Assembly (NCBI RefSeq): GCF_013388945.1
Contig: NZ_JACAEH010000004.1
Span: forward strand, 186,001-250,000
Direction of reading: 5' to 3'
Length of the DNA: 64,000 bases
Source of the DNA: Nitrososphaera sp.
Lineage (GTDB): Archaea; Thermoproteota; Nitrososphaeria; Nitrososphaerales; Nitrososphaeraceae
Shown: one piece after another, positions 20,575 to 27,960 of the stretch
Layout: each line of letters opens with the position of its first letter
How positions within the stretch are numbered: position 1 is the first letter of the stretch
Program-made: the position numbers and the translations under genes
Notes under the pieces: model-generated
The model's input: only the letters and a program-made list of their open reading frames with translations
Told to the model about the DNA's origin: nothing
Databases searched by the model: none

Positions 20575-21237
20575 GTGCGCAAAAACGAGCTGGAGCTTCT
20601 GAACGGGCGCGTTGTAAGGTGCAAGGAGTGCCCGAGGCTTGCAGCATACATCCGCAAGGTGGGCAGGGAGAAGGTGAAGCGCTTTGCTGACGAGAAATAC
20701 TGGGGCAGGCCATTGCCAAGCTGGGGCGACCCGGGTGCGCGGCTGCTCATAGTGGGCCTTGCTCCTGCTGCGCACGGCGGCAACAGGACCGGGAGGATGT
20801 TCACTGGCGACAGCTCGGGCGACTGGCTTGCAAGGGCGATGCACGAAAGCGGCTTTGCAAACAAGCCGGCAAGCGTCGCCCTAGGCGACGGGCTCGTGCT
20901 GAGAGACGCGTACATAACGGCCGCGGCGAGGTGCGCGCCGCCTGACAACAAGCCCCTGCCGGAGGAGCTTGCAAACTGCTCGAGATACCTGTCTGCAGAG
21001 CTTGGCATCCTGAGAAACGTGCAGGTGGTGCTTGCGCTCGGCAAGATAGCGTTTGACGCCTATTGCAAAGCTTCCGGCGCAAAGGGGCTTGCATTTTCTC
21101 ACGGCGCGCGCTTTAGCGTTGCGGGCAGGACCCTGCTTGCTTCATACCACCCGAGCAGGCAGAACACGAACACGGGCAGGCTTACCTGGGAGATGTGGTC
21201 AGGGATCTTCAAGACAGCAAAATCGATGCTGTGCTGA
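20575..21237 (+). CDS. Family 5 uracil-DNA glycosylase (UDGb)
   Basis: A 220-residue protein read from GTG at 20575; GTG at 20554 is an alternative. Motif GLAPAAHGGNRTGRMFTGD and the C-terminal SYHPSRQNTNTG are diagnostic of family 5 UDG, which removes uracil and some other deaminated bases. Cys residues in CKECP near the N terminus, plus later ones (ARCAPP, NCSRYL), fit the 4Fe-4S cluster of families 4 and 5. The start matches the short N terminus of characterised homologues. It ends one base before the convergent tfe gene. Confidence 0.9.
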   Translation: MRKNELELLNGRVVRCKECPRLAAYIRKVGREKVKRFADEKYWGRPLPSWGDPGARLLIVGLAPAAHGGNRTGRMFTGDSSGDWLARAMHESGFANKPASVALGDGLVLRDAYITAAARCAPPDNKPLPEELANCSRYLSAELGILRNVQVVLALGKIAFDAYCKASGAKGLAFSHGARFSVAGRTLLASYHPSRQNTNTGRLTWEMWSGIFKTAKSMLC

Positions 21238-21909
21238 TCACTTTTTCTTGTGCTTTTTCTTTTCCTTCTTCTTTTCTTTTTTCGGAACCTGCTTTTTCGG
21301 CTTTGGTTTTGGCTTGGGCTTTGCCTTTGCCGCCTTTTTTTCTTTCTTGGCGGGCTCTTGCTCGGCAGCTTCTGCCGCAGCGCTTGCAGCGGCCGCGGCG
21401 GCCTTGGCGTTTGCGATGTCAGTCGTTATCTGGTCTATCTTGTACCGCAGCGCTTCTTTGACCCTGCTGTTGTCGACCATGTTGAGCGGCCCCTTGCAGT
21501 TGGGGCACTTGAAGAACAATTCAACCGCGGCGTCGAATTTGACGCGCGGGCAGTCGTGGTTGCCGCAGTGGTAGAATTCCGTGGAATCCTCGTGCTCGAG
21601 GCGCTTGTAGAGCCGGTCGAGGATCTTTTTCTTCTGGTTCTCGATAAAGTTGTCGACGTGGTCCTGCTTGGCGCGCCAGCGGTAGACGAACCAGCCCTTC
21701 TTCTCGTCTTTTACCCTGATGCCGGTTATCAGCGCCTTTCCAAACATGTCGTACAGTACCTTGCGCACGATGTTTATTTTCAGGCCGGTCGCGCTTGCTA
21801 TCTCCTCGTCGGTGACGTCCTCGGTGTTGAGAAGCGCCCTTGCTACCTTGACGTACTCCTCACCGCCTATGAGGCCGGCTATCTTGACAAAAGAGTCCTC
21901 GTATTCCAT
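21238..21909 (-). CDS. tfe: Transcription factor E (TFE-alpha) with a basic C-terminal tail
   Basis: A 223-residue protein starting MEYEDSF. An N-terminal winged helix (about residues 10-85) is followed by a zinc ribbon (CGNHDCP then CPNCKGP), the TFIIE-alpha layout that stabilises the open promoter complex with RNA polymerase. After about residue 165 an Ala-rich helix leads to a tail of some 45 residues almost entirely Lys, Pro and Ala. Most archaeal TFEs end near residue 180, so the tail is an addition. ATG 21909 is preferred over 21936 because the TATA-like box lies at about 21942-21949. Confidence 0.92.
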   Translation of the reverse strand: MEYEDSFVKIAGLIGGEEYVKVARALLNTEDVTDEEIASATGLKINIVRKVLYDMFGKALITGIRVKDEKKGWFVYRWRAKQDHVDNFIENQKKKILDRLYKRLEHEDSTEFYHCGNHDCPRVKFDAAVELFFKCPNCKGPLNMVDNSRVKEALRYKIDQITTDIANAKAAAAAASAAAEAAEQEPAKKEKKAAKAKPKPKPKPKKQVPKKEKKKEKKKHKKK

Positions 21910-21941
21910 CGCGTGCAATGGGATAACTGAAGTCAAATTCT

Positions 21942-21949
21942 GATATATA
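21942..21949 (-). promoter_or_regulatory. TATA box of tfe
   Basis: The AT-rich GATATATA (minus strand TATATATC) lies 33-40 bases before the ATG at 21909. It would be too close for the alternative ATG at 21936, so it helps decide the start. Confidence 0.45.
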
Positions 21950-21969
21950 GTTATTGAGGATTGTTGAGA

Positions 21970-22914
21970 TTAGACCGACCCGTACAGCTGGTAGACCTTG
22001 CCCGTGTAGTCGCTCATGTACTCCCACACCTCGGTGCTGACGACAAGAGGCTTGAAGAGCCCCTTCTGCTCGTCGGCAAGCGCCTCGTAGACGAATTCGC
22101 CCACGACCACCTGCCCTGGCATGGCAAGCGTCGTCATCTTGGCAGTCACGCTTATCGTGTAGCCCAGTATGTCGAGGTGGGGCTTGCGGATTACCCTTCC
22201 GTCCTCAAGCGTTGTCGTGTCCCAGCCGTACTGGACGACGACGTTGTCGCCGACGTCAATCCCGACGCGCACGTTCAGCTCGGGGTAGTCGTACTGGTTG
22301 AGGATGGGGTTTATCCCCTGCTGCATCACCTTTATCATCGCGTTTGCGCACGCGACCGCGTTCTGGCAGGGCACGCGCAGGTTGTCCCAGTCGGCAAGAA
22401 AGAACGCCAGGATGGCGTCGCCGACGTATTTCAGGATAAAGCCGCCGTACGCCCTTATCACAATCGACATCTCTTGCGTGAACGCCTGCACGATGTTCGC
22501 AAGCCTGTCTGCCGGGAGCGTCATCGACAGCTTTGTCGAGCCCACCAGGTCGATGTGCAGTATGACAAACTCGACCTTGGACTTTGCAAACTTTTCAAGT
22601 ATCGCCTGGGTCTCCTCGCGGCTCAGGTCAAACTCGGGCTCGAATTTCAGCGCCTTCCAGACGCGCTCCTGTGCCTGCTTGACCGCCTCTTCCTTGTCCA
22701 CGAGGCCGTCTAGTGGAAACGACGAGAGCGTCGGCGCGCTTGTGACTGCGGTGGCGGACCTTGCCTTCTTTTCCTCCTCTTTCTGGTAATCGGAGATGAC
22801 GGCGTCCACCTGCTCCTTGGCAATGTCGAGCTGCAGCGCTATCGTGTCGGCGTCTATGCCTGATATGTGCAGGTTGATTATGGTCTGGCGCTGGTAGCCC
22901 GTGTCGTCGGACAT
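21970..22914 (-). CDS. Class III nucleotidyl cyclase with N-terminal HTH-like segment
   Basis: A 314-residue protein. Residues about 5-45 look like a short helix-turn-helix (INLHISGIDADTIALQLDIAKEQVDAVI). Residues about 120-310 form a cyclase homology domain with LHIDLVGSTKLS and YVGDAILAFF carrying the two metal aspartates, and VRVGIDVGD later. It likely makes a cyclic nucleotide or has kept the fold for sensing. A TATA-like TTTTAATA at 22939-22946 suggests a leaderless transcript, and a palindrome ATAGTCTAT lies at 22957-22965. Second cyclase of the window. Confidence 0.8.
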   Translation of the reverse strand: MSDDTGYQRQTIINLHISGIDADTIALQLDIAKEQVDAVISDYQKEEEKKARSATAVTSAPTLSSFPLDGLVDKEEAVKQAQERVWKALKFEPEFDLSREETQAILEKFAKSKVEFVILHIDLVGSTKLSMTLPADRLANIVQAFTQEMSIVIRAYGGFILKYVGDAILAFFLADWDNLRVPCQNAVACANAMIKVMQQGINPILNQYDYPELNVRVGIDVGDNVVVQYGWDTTTLEDGRVIRKPHLDILGYTISVTAKMTTLAMPGQVVVGEFVYEALADEQKGLFKPLVVSTEVWEYMSDYTGKVYQLYGSV

Positions 22915-22956
22915 GCCACATCAGAGTAGCGCGACGAGTATTAAAACAGAGATTCC

Positions 22957-22965
22957 ATAGTCTAT
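22957..22965. promoter_or_regulatory. ATAGTCTAT palindrome upstream of the cyclase
   Basis: A 9-bp perfect palindrome (odd centre) 10 bp upstream of the putative TATA box of the cyclase gene. The same core occurs in the two pst/phoU promoters at 54477 and 59293. Whether it is functional here is uncertain. Confidence 0.3.
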
Positions 22966-23041
22966 TGATATCAAATACCCATAATTTGGCAGAACCAGAA
23001 CAGAGATTATTAATAATGAGCGCTGCGTAGATAAAGGTGGG

Positions 23042-23221
23042 ATGGCGGGCAAGGTAGAAGAGGAAAGGGTTCTCCTGACTCTGACAAACATCAGGTATCT
23101 GGTGGAGGGGCTGGACGCGCTGCTCATGATGGACCTTGACGGCGAAAAGCGCGCCAAGGTGATACGCTTGCGCGACGAGCTTGTGTCGCAGCTCAACAGC
23201 ATATTCAACGACTATTCGTAA
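23042..23221 (+). CDS. Small helical protein, 59 aa
   Basis: ATG at 23042 to TAA at 23219. The product is strongly helical and charged (EEERVLLTLTNIRYLVEGLDALLMMD, then KVIRLRDELVSQLNSIF), like a short coiled coil. It ends inside the 3' end of the convergent response-regulator gene (17-bp overlap). It could be a partner of the receiver protein, but this is inference from position only. Confidence 0.5.
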   Translation: MAGKVEEERVLLTLTNIRYLVEGLDALLMMDLDGEKRAKVIRLRDELVSQLNSIFNDYS

Positions 23222-23570
23222 ACGCGGCGCGCACCTTGGCAATGACCTCGTTTATCGACAGGGGCTCCTTTCTTATCACGTCGTCCCTGTCAAGCGAGCC
23301 CAGCAAACGCAGCACGTCGCCGGAAGGCGTTATGAGAAACACAAAGCGCACGCGCACGTCGTGCTGCGTTATCTCCCGGTAGAGGTCGAGGCCGTTCATG
23401 CGGGGCATCACGAGGTCGGTCAGCACCACGCCGTAATGGATCTGGTCTGCAAGCTCCAGCGCCTCTTTCGGATCCTGTGTATGGTCCACCGCGTAGCCGT
23501 CGATTCGCAGGTACGTCTTCATCAGCTCGGCGGTGTGGCGCTTCTGGTCCACGAGCAGGACTGCCCGCAC
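23205..23570 (-). CDS. Stand-alone response-regulator receiver (CheY-like)
   Basis: A 121-residue receiver domain with no output domain. The phospho-acceptor Asp is in VVLTDLVMPRMNG, and the conserved Lys is in IRKEPLSI. The N-terminal acidic pocket is reduced to one Asp (LLVDQKRH instead of the usual DD/DE pair), which may weaken metal binding. No histidine kinase is in the window. Divergent from ctaA. Confidence 0.82.
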   Translation of the reverse strand: MRAVLLVDQKRHTAELMKTYLRIDGYAVDHTQDPKEALELADQIHYGVVLTDLVMPRMNGLDLYREITQHDVRVRFVFLITPSGDVLRLLGSLDRDDVIRKEPLSINEVIAKVRAAFTNSR

Positions 23571-23643
23571 GGGGTAATTTCCCGTTTTTCGCCTTTAAAT
23601 CTCGTGGTCAACTTATCTAGAGTCGGTCTGGCAAGGTTAATAA

Positions 23644-24129
23644 TTGGAGCCGGGCAAACGCAATCCGGTGACGCAAGAGGGAGCCGGACCGGAGCTGAAA
23701 AAGCCGGTCGTCGTTCTTGCCTTTGTTTCTATAGGGCTGGTCTATTCAACGATGCTCGTCGGGGTTTTCCTGAGCTCCGGCCCCATAACAGAAAACGGCA
23801 TAGTGTGCACCGAGTGGCCGCTGTGCCCAAACGGCTTTGGGCCCCCTGAAGACCGGTATCTGATGGAGTACGTCCACCGGCTGATTGCCGCTATAACAGC
23901 TGCAGTGGTCTATGCCACGGCAGTCATCGTCCCGTCGAGGGCAAGGCTGGCCAAGAAGGTCGCCCTCATCGCGGCTGGTCTGGTGTCGCTGCAGATGTTG
24001 CTCGGGCTTCTCACGGTTCTGACGATACTAGAGCCGCTCGTCGTCGCGTCGCACCTTTCGACCGGCATCTCGCTTTTTGCATTCGGGCTCCTCACATTCT
24101 GGTGGGCCGGCGTCTGGAAAATGCGCTAG
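23644..24129 (+). CDS. ctaA: Half-size heme A synthase (CtaA/Cox15 type)
   Basis: A 161-residue membrane protein from a TTG start with four predicted membrane helices (residues about 18-38, 75-95, 100-130 and 133-155). His residues in EYVHRL and VASHLSTG are the expected heme ligands, and a Cys pair (VCTEWPLCPNG) lies in the first external loop. Bacterial CtaA has eight helices; this matches the single-half archaeal form, which may dimerise. It converts heme O to heme A for terminal oxidases. Confidence 0.82.
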   Translation: MEPGKRNPVTQEGAGPELKKPVVVLAFVSIGLVYSTMLVGVFLSSGPITENGIVCTEWPLCPNGFGPPEDRYLMEYVHRLIAAITAAVVYATAVIVPSRARLAKKVALIAAGLVSLQMLLGLLTVLTILEPLVVASHLSTGISLFAFGLLTFWWAGVWKMR

Positions 24130-24266
24130 CGCCAGTGCACGCGCGAGTTTTCCGTAAACTCCCTGTCGTCGTCTGCAAGCGCGACTTTTTTGTGGCACTC
24201 GTCGCACAGCAGGTATTTTGAATCCTGCGGCAGCTCTTTTTTGCATCTCCCGCAGAACTTTTTCAC
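24126..24266 (-). CDS. Small zinc-ribbon protein, 46 aa
   Basis: Read from GTG at 24266: VKKFCGRCKKELP, then LLCDECHKK, giving a four-Cys ribbon with an added His, and an acidic tail (ADDDREF). Longer forms up to 24311 extend toward the DP1 gene and lack better signals. It shares its last bases with the ctaA stop (4-bp overlap). Confidence 0.55.
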   Translation of the reverse strand: MKKFCGRCKKELPQDSKYLLCDECHKKVALADDDREFTENSRVHWR

Positions 24267-24343
24267 GGCATAGCTTTTGCAGAGGCGGGATAAAACGCTA
24301 TAGAAAAGCAATTAAGGGCCGGCCCGCAAGGGTACGCGGTTTC

Positions 24344-25813
24344 TTGGTACTGCAAAGTGAGATAAAGAGTGCCCTTTCGTATGCCACAAGCAAAGGGTAC
24401 CAGATCCACCCCGACGCCTTTGCGATGCTAAAGGGCCTGCAGGGCGACCTGCTAAAGGCAGTGCAGGACATCATCAGGCAGAAAAAGTCCGGCAGTCCTG
24501 TTATTGTTGTTGACGACGTGAAAGGATTGATTGCGCCTGAAAGCGCGGCTGAAGCGCCGCCGGCCGAGCAGAAATCGGAGGTGCTGATGGACTCGTCGCC
24601 GGCGGTAAACACCGGCGAGGGCGTCGACGGCTATGCGCTACTGTTCAAGAGCCGCTATGAAAAGACGATGCGCATCCTGGCGCAGAGGCCTGACAGCAGG
24701 AGGATAGCCAAGATATCGACTGTAAAACAGAACGGCCGCTCCGGCAGCGTCAAGGGCGAGAGGAGCCTCGGCAACGCCGGCACCCAGATTATCGCCGGGC
24801 TCTTGATGTCGAGGCGGCAGAGGAAGAACGGCATAGAGCTTGAGATAGACGACTATACCGGCAGGATGCAGGTTATTGCAGCGACAGAAGATGCGAGAAA
24901 GGCCGCGTCGGCGCTTGCGCTCGACCAGGTCGTTATGCTCGAGCTTGAAAACGCCAAGGGCGTGCCCGGGCTTTCCATAAAGAGCGTGTTTTCGCCGGAC
25001 ATCCCCGACCACCTGCCGAGCAGGAGCAAGTCGGAGGCGTACGCGGTGCTCATATCCGACATGCACGTCGGGAGCAAGTATTTCATGGAGCAAGAGTTTC
25101 TGCGATTCTTGGACTGGCTGTCGTCTGACGACGACGTGGTGCGCAAGATAAGTTTCCTGTGCATCGGTGGCGACGTAATAGACGGCATCGGCATCTTTCC
25201 AAACCAGGACAAGGAGCTTTTGATGATGGATGCGGCAAGCCAGATGGGCCACGCCACGAAGTTGCTGTCGAAGATCCCAAAGCGAATAAAGACGTTCATA
25301 ATCCCCGGCAACCACGACCCGGGCCGGCGGGCGCTTCCGCAGCCGGGATTCCCGCAGGCCACGTCGGGCGGGCTGTACGGCCTTGAGAACTGCGAGGTCC
25401 TCGGCAACCCGGCGATGGTAAGCCTCAACGGCGTCAAGGTCCTCATGTTCCACGGGCAGAGCCTCGACGACGTGATAGCGACGACGCCAGGCCTCAGCTA
25501 CCAGCGGCCTGCAGAGGCGATGAAAGTGTTGCTGAAGGCGAGGCACCTCTCGCCCACCTACGGCGAGCGCACGCCCATCGCGCCCGAGGCCGAGGACATG
25601 ATGGTGATGACAGAGATCCCGGACATACTGCATTCGGGGCACGTCCACGTGACCGACGTTGACAGCTACCGCGGGACGCTTGTTGTGAATTCCGGCGCGT
25701 GGCAGGCGCAGACAAAATTCCAGCAGACGATGGGCATCACGCCGTCGCCCGGCATCGCTATCGTCGTCAATTTAGCTACGATGCAGCCGTTCAAAAAGGA
25801 CTTCAATCAATAA
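24344..25813 (+). CDS. dp1: DNA polymerase D small subunit (DP1), exonuclease
   Basis: A 489-residue protein taken from TTG at 24344, because the family N terminus (LQSEIKSALSYATSKGYQIHP) begins there. An OB-fold lies near residues 130-220, followed by a calcineurin-like phosphoesterase domain with ISDMHVG (about 235), GGDVID (273), PGNHDP (320), FHGQS (368) and GHVH (431). This is the Mre11-like 3'-5' proofreading nuclease of PolD. The large subunit is encoded at 29762. Its 3' end overlaps the convergent orc1/cdc6 gene by 11 bp. Confidence 0.94.
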   Translation: MVLQSEIKSALSYATSKGYQIHPDAFAMLKGLQGDLLKAVQDIIRQKKSGSPVIVVDDVKGLIAPESAAEAPPAEQKSEVLMDSSPAVNTGEGVDGYALLFKSRYEKTMRILAQRPDSRRIAKISTVKQNGRSGSVKGERSLGNAGTQIIAGLLMSRRQRKNGIELEIDDYTGRMQVIAATEDARKAASALALDQVVMLELENAKGVPGLSIKSVFSPDIPDHLPSRSKSEAYAVLISDMHVGSKYFMEQEFLRFLDWLSSDDDVVRKISFLCIGGDVIDGIGIFPNQDKELLMMDAASQMGHATKLLSKIPKRIKTFIIPGNHDPGRRALPQPGFPQATSGGLYGLENCEVLGNPAMVSLNGVKVLMFHGQSLDDVIATTPGLSYQRPAEAMKVLLKARHLSPTYGERTPIAPEAEDMMVMTEIPDILHSGHVHVTDVDSYRGTLVVNSGAWQAQTKFQQTMGITPSPGIAIVVNLATMQPFKKDFNQ

Positions 25814-27074
25814 ATTCTGAAAGCACCGGGTCGTCCTTGAGCGCGGCCTTTATGGTCGCAAGCGGGACCGTTGCCTTGATCTTTTGCGACCGGCCGTACC
25901 GCCCCTGGTTTATGATGTCAGTCGATATCAGGCCGAGCTGGTCCATCCTGCTTATTATCTGGGTCATCCTGCGCTGTGTGAGAGGGTCGTGGTCGGCCTG
26001 CCTGCATAGCGACGAGTAGATTTCGTATACCTCGCCGGTGTTGCCGTTCTTTGATCTTGTTATCGCCACCAGAACCAGCTTTTCGTGCAGCGTCGCGTTC
26101 TGGATGAAATCAAGGTTTTCGTCCTTCTCTATCTTTTCCTGCGCGGCGCGCACGTGCTTTTCTTCCACCTTGGCCGCGTGCGCCCGCTCGGCAAGCTCTG
26201 CTGCAACGCGCAGAAGGTTGATGGCCATCCTGGCGTCGCCGTGCTCCCTGCCTGCAAGCGCCGCGCACAGGTTGGTGGCGGCGTCGGTTACTGCGCCTTC
26301 GTTGAACGCTATCTTGATGCGCTCTGCAAGTATCTGCCTGAGCTGCTCGACAGAGTAGGAATTGAACACCATCTCCTCTTCAGACAGGCTGCTCCTGACG
26401 CGCGGGTCGAGCTTGTCCTTGAACGTGAGGCTGTTGGATATGCCGATTAGAGTGATGAACCCTCCTTTGGCCATGCGCTCGTTTGCCCTCGTGAACGAGT
26501 AGAGCACGTCGTCGCCGTTCTTGTCTACAAGCGAGTCAATCTCATCTATCACCAGAATCACGTGCATCTTGTTTTTCTGGATGAACTGCAGGATCCTGTC
26601 GGTGGCCTCGCCCATGGAAAGCCCGGTAAAGTGCACTTTCTTTTCCTGCCTGTTTATTCCGAGGTTCTCTGCGATTTCGTAGAGGATCTTGTAGGCGCTG
26701 TTGGCAAGTTTCGCGTTTATGACGGGCACCGTTATTTCGACGCCAAGCTCGCCGGCTTTTTTTATCAGCCTGTCAACGACTGACTTTACCACCGCCGTCT
26801 TACCTGTCCCCGGTTTGCCGAACAAAAGCAAATTCGACGGGCGCCCCGGCTCTTTTTTCAGGACAGTTGACAGCGTTTCTGCAAGGCCCCGCGCTTCTTC
26901 GTCCCTGAACGGAAGTCTGTCAGGCACGTAGTCTATAGTGAGTGCCTGCCTGCTCTTGACAAGCGACTTGCCGCTTGCGGCCCTGTCAAAGATGTTGTCG
27001 ATGTCGCTCGTGCACCCGCACCCCTGTCTTTCCTTTCGAAATGTCTTGTTTGTTAAGGTTGCCTTAACACTCAT
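25803..27074 (-). CDS. cdc6: Origin recognition protein Orc1/Cdc6
   Basis: A 423-residue initiator. The AAA+ domain carries GKPGTGKTAVVKS near residue 90, VIDEIDSLVD near 176 and an R-A-N-E-R-M sensor region. The C-terminal winged helix (about residues 325-415) includes LTQRRMTQIISRMDQLGLIS for DNA contact. A Cys cluster near the N terminus (GCGCTSD) is unusual. It binds ORB elements, and two near-consensus ORBs lie 195-275 bp upstream of its start, so the gene abuts its own predicted origin. Confidence 0.95.
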   Translation of the reverse strand: MSVKATLTNKTFRKERQGCGCTSDIDNIFDRAASGKSLVKSRQALTIDYVPDRLPFRDEEARGLAETLSTVLKKEPGRPSNLLLFGKPGTGKTAVVKSVVDRLIKKAGELGVEITVPVINAKLANSAYKILYEIAENLGINRQEKKVHFTGLSMGEATDRILQFIQKNKMHVILVIDEIDSLVDKNGDDVLYSFTRANERMAKGGFITLIGISNSLTFKDKLDPRVRSSLSEEEMVFNSYSVEQLRQILAERIKIAFNEGAVTDAATNLCAALAGREHGDARMAINLLRVAAELAERAHAAKVEEKHVRAAQEKIEKDENLDFIQNATLHEKLVLVAITRSKNGNTGEVYEIYSSLCRQADHDPLTQRRMTQIISRMDQLGLISTDIINQGRYGRSQKIKATVPLATIKAALKDDPVLSEFID

Positions 27075-27268
27075 GTTAACAGGGCGTTTTTAAACCGACG
27101 AATCAACCCTAGCTACTAAACGTATCAGCTGGTACGAGCTTGATAGGTGAGATGATGAGACGCGCTGTGGACAGGAAAGTAAGGGGTGGCTGTCTAGTTG
27201 AAAAAAGGCGCCGGTAACAGGCCTGTCAATAAAGTGATCATGGGCCATGGAAAGGAGCCCAAAAACGA

Positions 27269-27288
27269 CCCCTTTGTTTCCACTGGAG
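27269..27288 (-). promoter_or_regulatory. ORB element 1
   Basis: The minus strand reads CTCCAGTGGAAACAAAGGGG. This matches the archaeal origin recognition box consensus (TCCAGTGGAAAC, a short spacer, then a G run) as I know it from Sulfolobus and Pyrococcus. Confidence 0.88.
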
Positions 27289-27301
27289 CGTTAAGGTGGT
27301 G

Positions 27302-27405
27302 GTTAACAATGTTAACGGGCGCAAGGGAGACCCCTCCATTTCCACTGGAACCAGAAGGGCCGACTTTTCTACGGCAAAACAGGTTAACCGGGCAGGCTTG
27401 TTAAC
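27302..27405. repeat. GTTAAC repeats in the origin
   Basis: The 6-bp palindrome GTTAAC occurs at 27302, 27311, 27383 and 27400, with a fifth copy at 27075 in the cdc6 start region. The first two are tandem, 9 bp apart. Chance expectation in 330 bp is about 0.1, so they may be protein-binding or unwinding elements. Confidence 0.6.
27331..27350 (-). promoter_or_regulatory. ORB element 2
   Basis: The minus strand reads TTCCAGTGGAAATGGAGGGG, with the dyad TTCCAGTGGAA fully intact and the G run kept. It lies 62 bp from ORB 1 and points the same way; two GTTAAC sites lie between them. Confidence 0.85.
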
Positions 27406-27513
27406 GAATCAGGCACGCGTCCCATGCACAGCTAACAACAGCTAGCTAAATTGTTATCATGTTTGACACAAGCTCTGTTAAGTGTTAAGGTGTTAGCTGG
27501 TGAACTACTTCCG

Positions 27514-27960
27514 ATGCCAGGGCGTAAAAAGTTCCGCATAGAGCTGGAGGACGCCGAGGGGAGCAAGTACAACCTCTCTCTAGAGGGCAATATCTCCAAG
27601 GACAAGATAGTCAAGATAATGGAGTTCATGGACCTCCTCAACATGGAAGGCGAGGTGCCCCGTGACATCGAGATATCCAAGCCTGCGTCGGTGGGCGACA
27701 GGATATGGGCGCTTGTCGATGCGAAATTCCCGTACGGCAGCTTCACCTCGTCTGACATCCTTGAATTATACGAGGACTCGTACAACGAGCCGATAAAGCT
27801 GAGCATAATCTCCACTTATCTCTCAAGGTATGCAGAACGTGGCAGGCTCGTGCGAACCCGCCAGGGAAAAGAGTGGGTGTATAAAACCACTAGGCAGCCC
27901 GCTGCAGGCCGGGTGCCTGAGCAGGTCTCTCCTTCAGCCTCGCTTGACCCGCTTCAGTGA
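27514..27960 (+). CDS. Conserved-looking protein next to oriC, possible winged helix
   Basis: A 148-residue protein from ATG at 27514 (MPGRKKFRIELED). The N-terminal 40 residues look like a small beta unit (FRIELEDAEGSKYNLSLEGN). The middle and end (GDRIWALVDAKFPYGSFTSSDILELYEDSY...SIISTYLSRYAERGRLVRTRQGKEWVYK) have the helix pattern of a winged helix with a basic wing. It faces away from the origin and overlaps the convergent gene by 71 bp. A role in replication is inferred from position only. Confidence 0.65.
   Translation: MPGRKKFRIELEDAEGSKYNLSLEGNISKDKIVKIMEFMDLLNMEGEVPRDIEISKPASVGDRIWALVDAKFPYGSFTSSDILELYEDSYNEPIKLSIISTYLSRYAERGRLVRTRQGKEWVYKTTRQPAAGRVPEQVSPSASLDPLQ

Larger units (their letters stand above)
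27075..27513. other. Predicted replication origin (oriC)
   Basis: A 439-bp gene-free stretch directly upstream of orc1/cdc6. It holds two ORB-like elements in the same orientation (27269-27288 and 27331-27350), five GTTAAC sites (27075, 27302, 27311, 27383, 27400) and an AT-richer end (about 27430-27500, rich in TTAA, GTTA and TAGC) that could be the unwinding element. Known archaeal origins often combine a cdc6 gene, ORBs and an AT-rich element in this way. PolD subunit genes flank it on both sides. A weaker ORB-like string may lie at 27165-27187. Confidence 0.82.

Noticed and set aside
20510-20719. N-terminal extension of the XRE regulator
   Set aside because: It runs antisense through the UDG start and does not match the regulator family.
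24218-24343. N-terminal extension of DP1
   Set aside because: The extra residues are basic and unlike the family; homologous sequence begins after TTG 24344, and the extension crosses a divergent zinc-ribbon gene.
27165-27187. Third ORB-like string (CTGTGGACAGGAAAG then a G run)
   Set aside because: Only GTGGA and the G run fit; the dyad of the consensus is broken, so it is not listed as an ORB.
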